Shown: positions 61,772 through 64,000 of the stretch, one piece after another
How positions within the stretch are numbered: the first letter of the stretch is position 1
Layout: every line of letters begins with the position of its first letter
Assembly: GCA_031417555.1 (NCBI GenBank)
Contig: JANOVV010000037.1
Coordinates: 16,054 to 80,053, forward strand
Length of the DNA: 64,000 nucleotides
Source: JADKIH01 sp031417555
GTDB lineage: Bacteria > Bacteroidota > Bacteroidia > AKYH767-A > 2013-40CM-41-45
Direction: 5' to 3'
Position numbers and translations under genes: made by a program
Notes under the pieces: generated by a model
Told to the model about the DNA's origin: nothing
The model's input: the letters and a program-made list of their open reading frames with translations, nothing else
Databases searched by the model: none

Positions 61772-62698
61772 TTACAGGAATCTTACATTCCTGTGAAATT
61801 GTCGTTTTATTATTTTGTTTGGTTTATAACAATATCCTAACATAATCTCATGAGAGCCACTGCTGTAAGTTTTAATATCAGAGGTGGTGAGATCATAAGA
61901 ATACCCTAATCTTAGGTTTGGAATTATTTCCAGACCAGCTAATAGTACTATTGCATCCTGGATTCGGTATGAACCTCCAATCCAGAATCTATTATTAATC
62001 ATTAAATTCGCATTTGCGTCAATTTGGGTTGAAACAGCATCCGATTTTAATTGAATCATTGGCTTTAATGTAAGTGAGGAAGTAAGATCAATGCCATAAC
62101 CAGCCATTAAGTAATAATGACGGATCATTTTGGTATTAATTTCACTAAAACTAATCTTTCCCTGATTTAGGTGAGAGGCTGATATTCCTGCAAATAATTT
62201 ATCAGTATTAAAATAAGCCCCAAAGCCAACATCGAATGTACCTGCACTGACATTAGTTGTAGGAATATTTACATCATTTAAATCATTCAAAATAAATTTT
62301 GTGCCGTCAATTGACTTTTGCTGATACCCAAAATCAACGCCTAATCCAAGGCTACCCGATCCCACATTCATACGGTAAGAATAAGCACCACGAATGTTCG
62401 TGTTTTTTTCAGCCCCTAATTGATCCGCTGCAATTATAGTTAAGCCAACACCTCCATGCAATGCCTCAACAGGCATATCAACAGAAAGAAGCATACTCTT
62501 TGGTTCTCCACCAAATCCTGTCCATTGATTTCTGTAAAGCAATGTTCCACAGATAGCATCATTTGAACCCGCAAAGCCGGCATTGGTCGGCAATTTGGTG
62601 AACATATTTTGACTGAACTGAGGGTCCTGTTGTGCGAAACAGGCTATACTCCCGTTGAAAAGAGCTATCACAAAAGCAATCGTAAAATTTTTACGCAT
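61772..62698 (-). CDS. type IX secretion membrane protein PorP/SprF family
   Basis: 308 residues with a signal peptide (FTIAFVIALFNGSIACFAQQ). QDPQFSQNMF at the mature start and a beta-barrel pattern ending in LGYSYDLTTS and IMLGYCY are standard for PorP/SprF proteins. Their typical place is directly upstream of gldK, as here. A promoter-like pair lies 41-75 bp upstream. Confidence 0.92.
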   Translation of the reverse strand: MRKNFTIAFVIALFNGSIACFAQQDPQFSQNMFTKLPTNAGFAGSNDAICGTLLYRNQWTGFGGEPKSMLLSVDMPVEALHGGVGLTIIAADQLGAEKNTNIRGAYSYRMNVGSGSLGLGVDFGYQQKSIDGTKFILNDLNDVNIPTTNVSAGTFDVGFGAYFNTDKLFAGISASHLNQGKISFSEINTKMIRHYYLMAGYGIDLTSSLTLKPMIQLKSDAVSTQIDANANLMINNRFWIGGSYRIQDAIVLLAGLEIIPNLRLGYSYDLTTSDIKTYSSGSHEIMLGYCYKPNKIIKRQFHRNVRFL

Positions 62699-62739
62699 CT
62701 TTAGTTTTTCCTGATTGTTTGCATTTTGAATTGAAGCGG

Positions 62740-62773
62740 GTAAAGTAATGAAAAATAATATCTAAAAACAAAA
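62740..62773 (-). promoter_or_regulatory. candidate promoter of the porP-gldKLMN block
   Basis: Minus strand TTTTG (62773-62769), 21 bp, then TACTTTAC (62747-62740), close to TAnnTTTG, 41 bp before the porP start codon. Confidence 0.5.
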
Positions 62774-62974
62774 CTTTTTATCGAAGTGGTTGTTAACAAT
62801 TGACATGTTTATGACAAACTCAATGCTGAGTACTAAACAAATTAAATGTAAGATTATTTTGTAATATTTAATAACTTATACTTCGATTATACCGAGAAGG
62901 TTATCAAAAGTTTTGTCAGAATTTATACTTGAATCAGGAAAAATTGAGTTATGTACTTTAAACTTCTTTCAACT

Positions 62975-64000
62975 TCAGGAAATTTTCTGAAATGCCTGCC
63001 ACCATCTTTCAGGTATTTCTTCAAGCAGGGCTGATTCATAATCTTTATAGGAACATGGTATTAGATGATGTCGTTCAAACTTAATTTTATTTGCTTGATT
63101 GGGTACTTCCATCCACCATCTTTCGCTTTTATTACTCTTATAAAAAATTATTTCCTGGTCATCTTTTTTTATCGGCACACGATAACGTGTAAAGCCTGTT
63201 TTGCTTTTTAATGGAACATCTTTCTTTCGGTTATAATATCCATCAATTAAATACCAAATCATTTGTGCAGCAAGATGTGAAGTCTGATCATGATTATCAA
63301 ACAACGGATTGATTTCATAAATTCCAAAGCTTGATAATTTATCACTCATCCCTGCATAACGTGCAATGCGGCATGCTTCTTCGCCATAAAAACCATTTGG
63401 CGAAGCATTTCCATTGCCGGGTGCATCACTTTGTCTTACAGCAGTAATATCAAACGACATAATATCGGCATTACGCACAATGGGTTCAACTTCTTCAATA
63501 TCTTGCCTGACTTGCCCGAGCCTGTATGCATCGAAATACAAACGGTTCATCAATTCAATCTGCTCATTTCCTACAAAATATGTCTGATAACCAATGTTAC
63601 TAAAGTTGAATAAAAAGTTAGGTTCATGCAACACTATTTTTCCAAGAAAAGAATTAGAATTTATTGGTTGATCGGTTGTTCCAAGATCGAATGATGAATC
63701 CACAGATACAATATTAACTGTTTCCTCTAACTTTTGATAAGCTAAATACTGTGCAAAAGTGAGATCCTGGCTTCCTCCAAGAATTATTGGAAGAATTCCT
63801 GCCTTTTGCAATTCAAGCAGAATGGTAGAAACTGCAGAATAAGTATCCTGAAGCGTTTCTCCTAATTTAAGATTTCCAAGATCCACAATTTTATAAGTGA
63901 AACCAGAAATCTTTAAATCATACAACTTCTCACGAATACTATCAGGTGCATTACCTGTACCGTCATTATGCACTGAGCCACGATCTTCTCCAACACCAAT
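62975..64000 (-). CDS. arginase/formimidoylglutamase-like protein, 5' end off the right edge
   Basis: The frame is open to base 64000 (IGVGEDRGSVHNDGTG at the edge), so the N-terminus lies outside. The arginase fold is recognised in PIILGGSQDLTFAQYLAYQ, NIVSVDSSFDL and MSFDITAVRQSDAPG. The usual metal ligands are changed: GGSQD where GG(S/D)H is typical and DSSFD where DAHxD is typical. The protein may be inactive or use another chemistry. It is commonly found near T9SS genes in Bacteroidota, from memory. Confidence 0.78.
   Translation of the reverse strand: MGVGEDRGSVHNDGTGNAPDSIREKLYDLKISGFTYKIVDLGNLKLGETLQDTYSAVSTILLELQKAGILPIILGGSQDLTFAQYLAYQKLEETVNIVSVDSSFDLGTTDQPINSNSFLGKIVLHEPNFLFNFSNIGYQTYFVGNEQIELMNRLYFDAYRLGQVRQDIEEVEPIVRNADIMSFDITAVRQSDAPGNGNASPNGFYGEEACRIARYAGMSDKLSSFGIYEINPLFDNHDQTSHLAAQMIWYLIDGYYNRKKDVPLKSKTGFTRYRVPIKKDDQEIIFYKSNKSERWWMEVPNQANKIKFERHHLIPCSYKDYESALLEEIPERWWQAFQKIS

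Overview
The window is a chromosomal segment of a member of the Bacteroidota, low in GC. This rests on several things: a porP/sprF-gldK-gldL-gldM-gldN block (type IX secretion/gliding core), gldA, a large putatively secreted metalloprotease with a Bacteroidota-style C-terminal region, and promoter boxes of the TTTG-N19-21-TAnnTTTG type (best example ahead of rpsT). No rRNA is present and I do not assign a genus.

Layout. 1-4.9 kb is accessory DNA: an edge-truncated AAA ATPase, a zinc-ribbon protein, a long AT-rich spacer with a perfect inverted repeat, and a small operon of an excisionase-like HTH protein with two short unknowns. 5.0-12.4 kb is an integrative element of about 7.4 kb inserted in tRNA-Val(UAC). 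A 48-bp copy of the tRNA 3' end lies at 5014-5061 and the reconstituted tRNA at 12351-12425. Between them are a tyrosine recombinase, an HTH protein, an AAA ATPase, a six-copy TGTWACA dyad array, a primase-like protein, a second HTH protein and a secreted cargo protein. The tRNA-Val is preceded by two broken tRNA copies carrying palindromes.

12.6-20.6 kb holds an OmpA-like lipoprotein, a decayed 3' copy of the saccharopine-dehydrogenase-like gene, a 1.8-kaa metalloprotease and the intact dehydrogenase gene. 20.9-24.3 kb is a zinc/manganese uptake operon (His-rich protein, outer-membrane protein, binding protein, permease) without an ATPase gene. 24.3-29.4 kb carries paaY/paaJ/paaI/paaH-like genes on the minus strand around a HerA-like ATPase. 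29.7-35 kb is rpsT, radC, a deacetylase-like protein, a GNAT protein, upp, a membrane protein and a HAD phosphatase. 35-46 kb includes an ABC permease, folC, an ExbB-ExbD-TonB operon, the rsgA-dtd-mazG-like operon and gldA. 46.2-47.7 kb is metK behind a structured leader.

47.8-48.9 kb is the most unusual part. An intact initiator tRNA-Met sits inside an array of half-tRNAs: three 3' halves downstream and two 5' halves upstream. Each is cut at the anticodon arm and joined to a TCCGCC-N4-GGCGGA-type palindrome, and a stand-alone GIY-YIG nuclease gene lies among them. The tRNA-Val locus shows the same pattern with another palindrome. I read this as a family of palindrome-bearing, GIY-YIG-linked elements that target tRNA anticodon arms.

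48.9-55.8 kb holds era, a penicillin-acylase-family protein, a TlpA-like protein, der and tRNA-Arg(CCG), with heptanucleotide minisatellites on both sides of der. 55.8-64 kb has two small unknown genes, the gldN-M-L-K and porP genes on the minus strand, and an arginase-like gene cut by the right edge.
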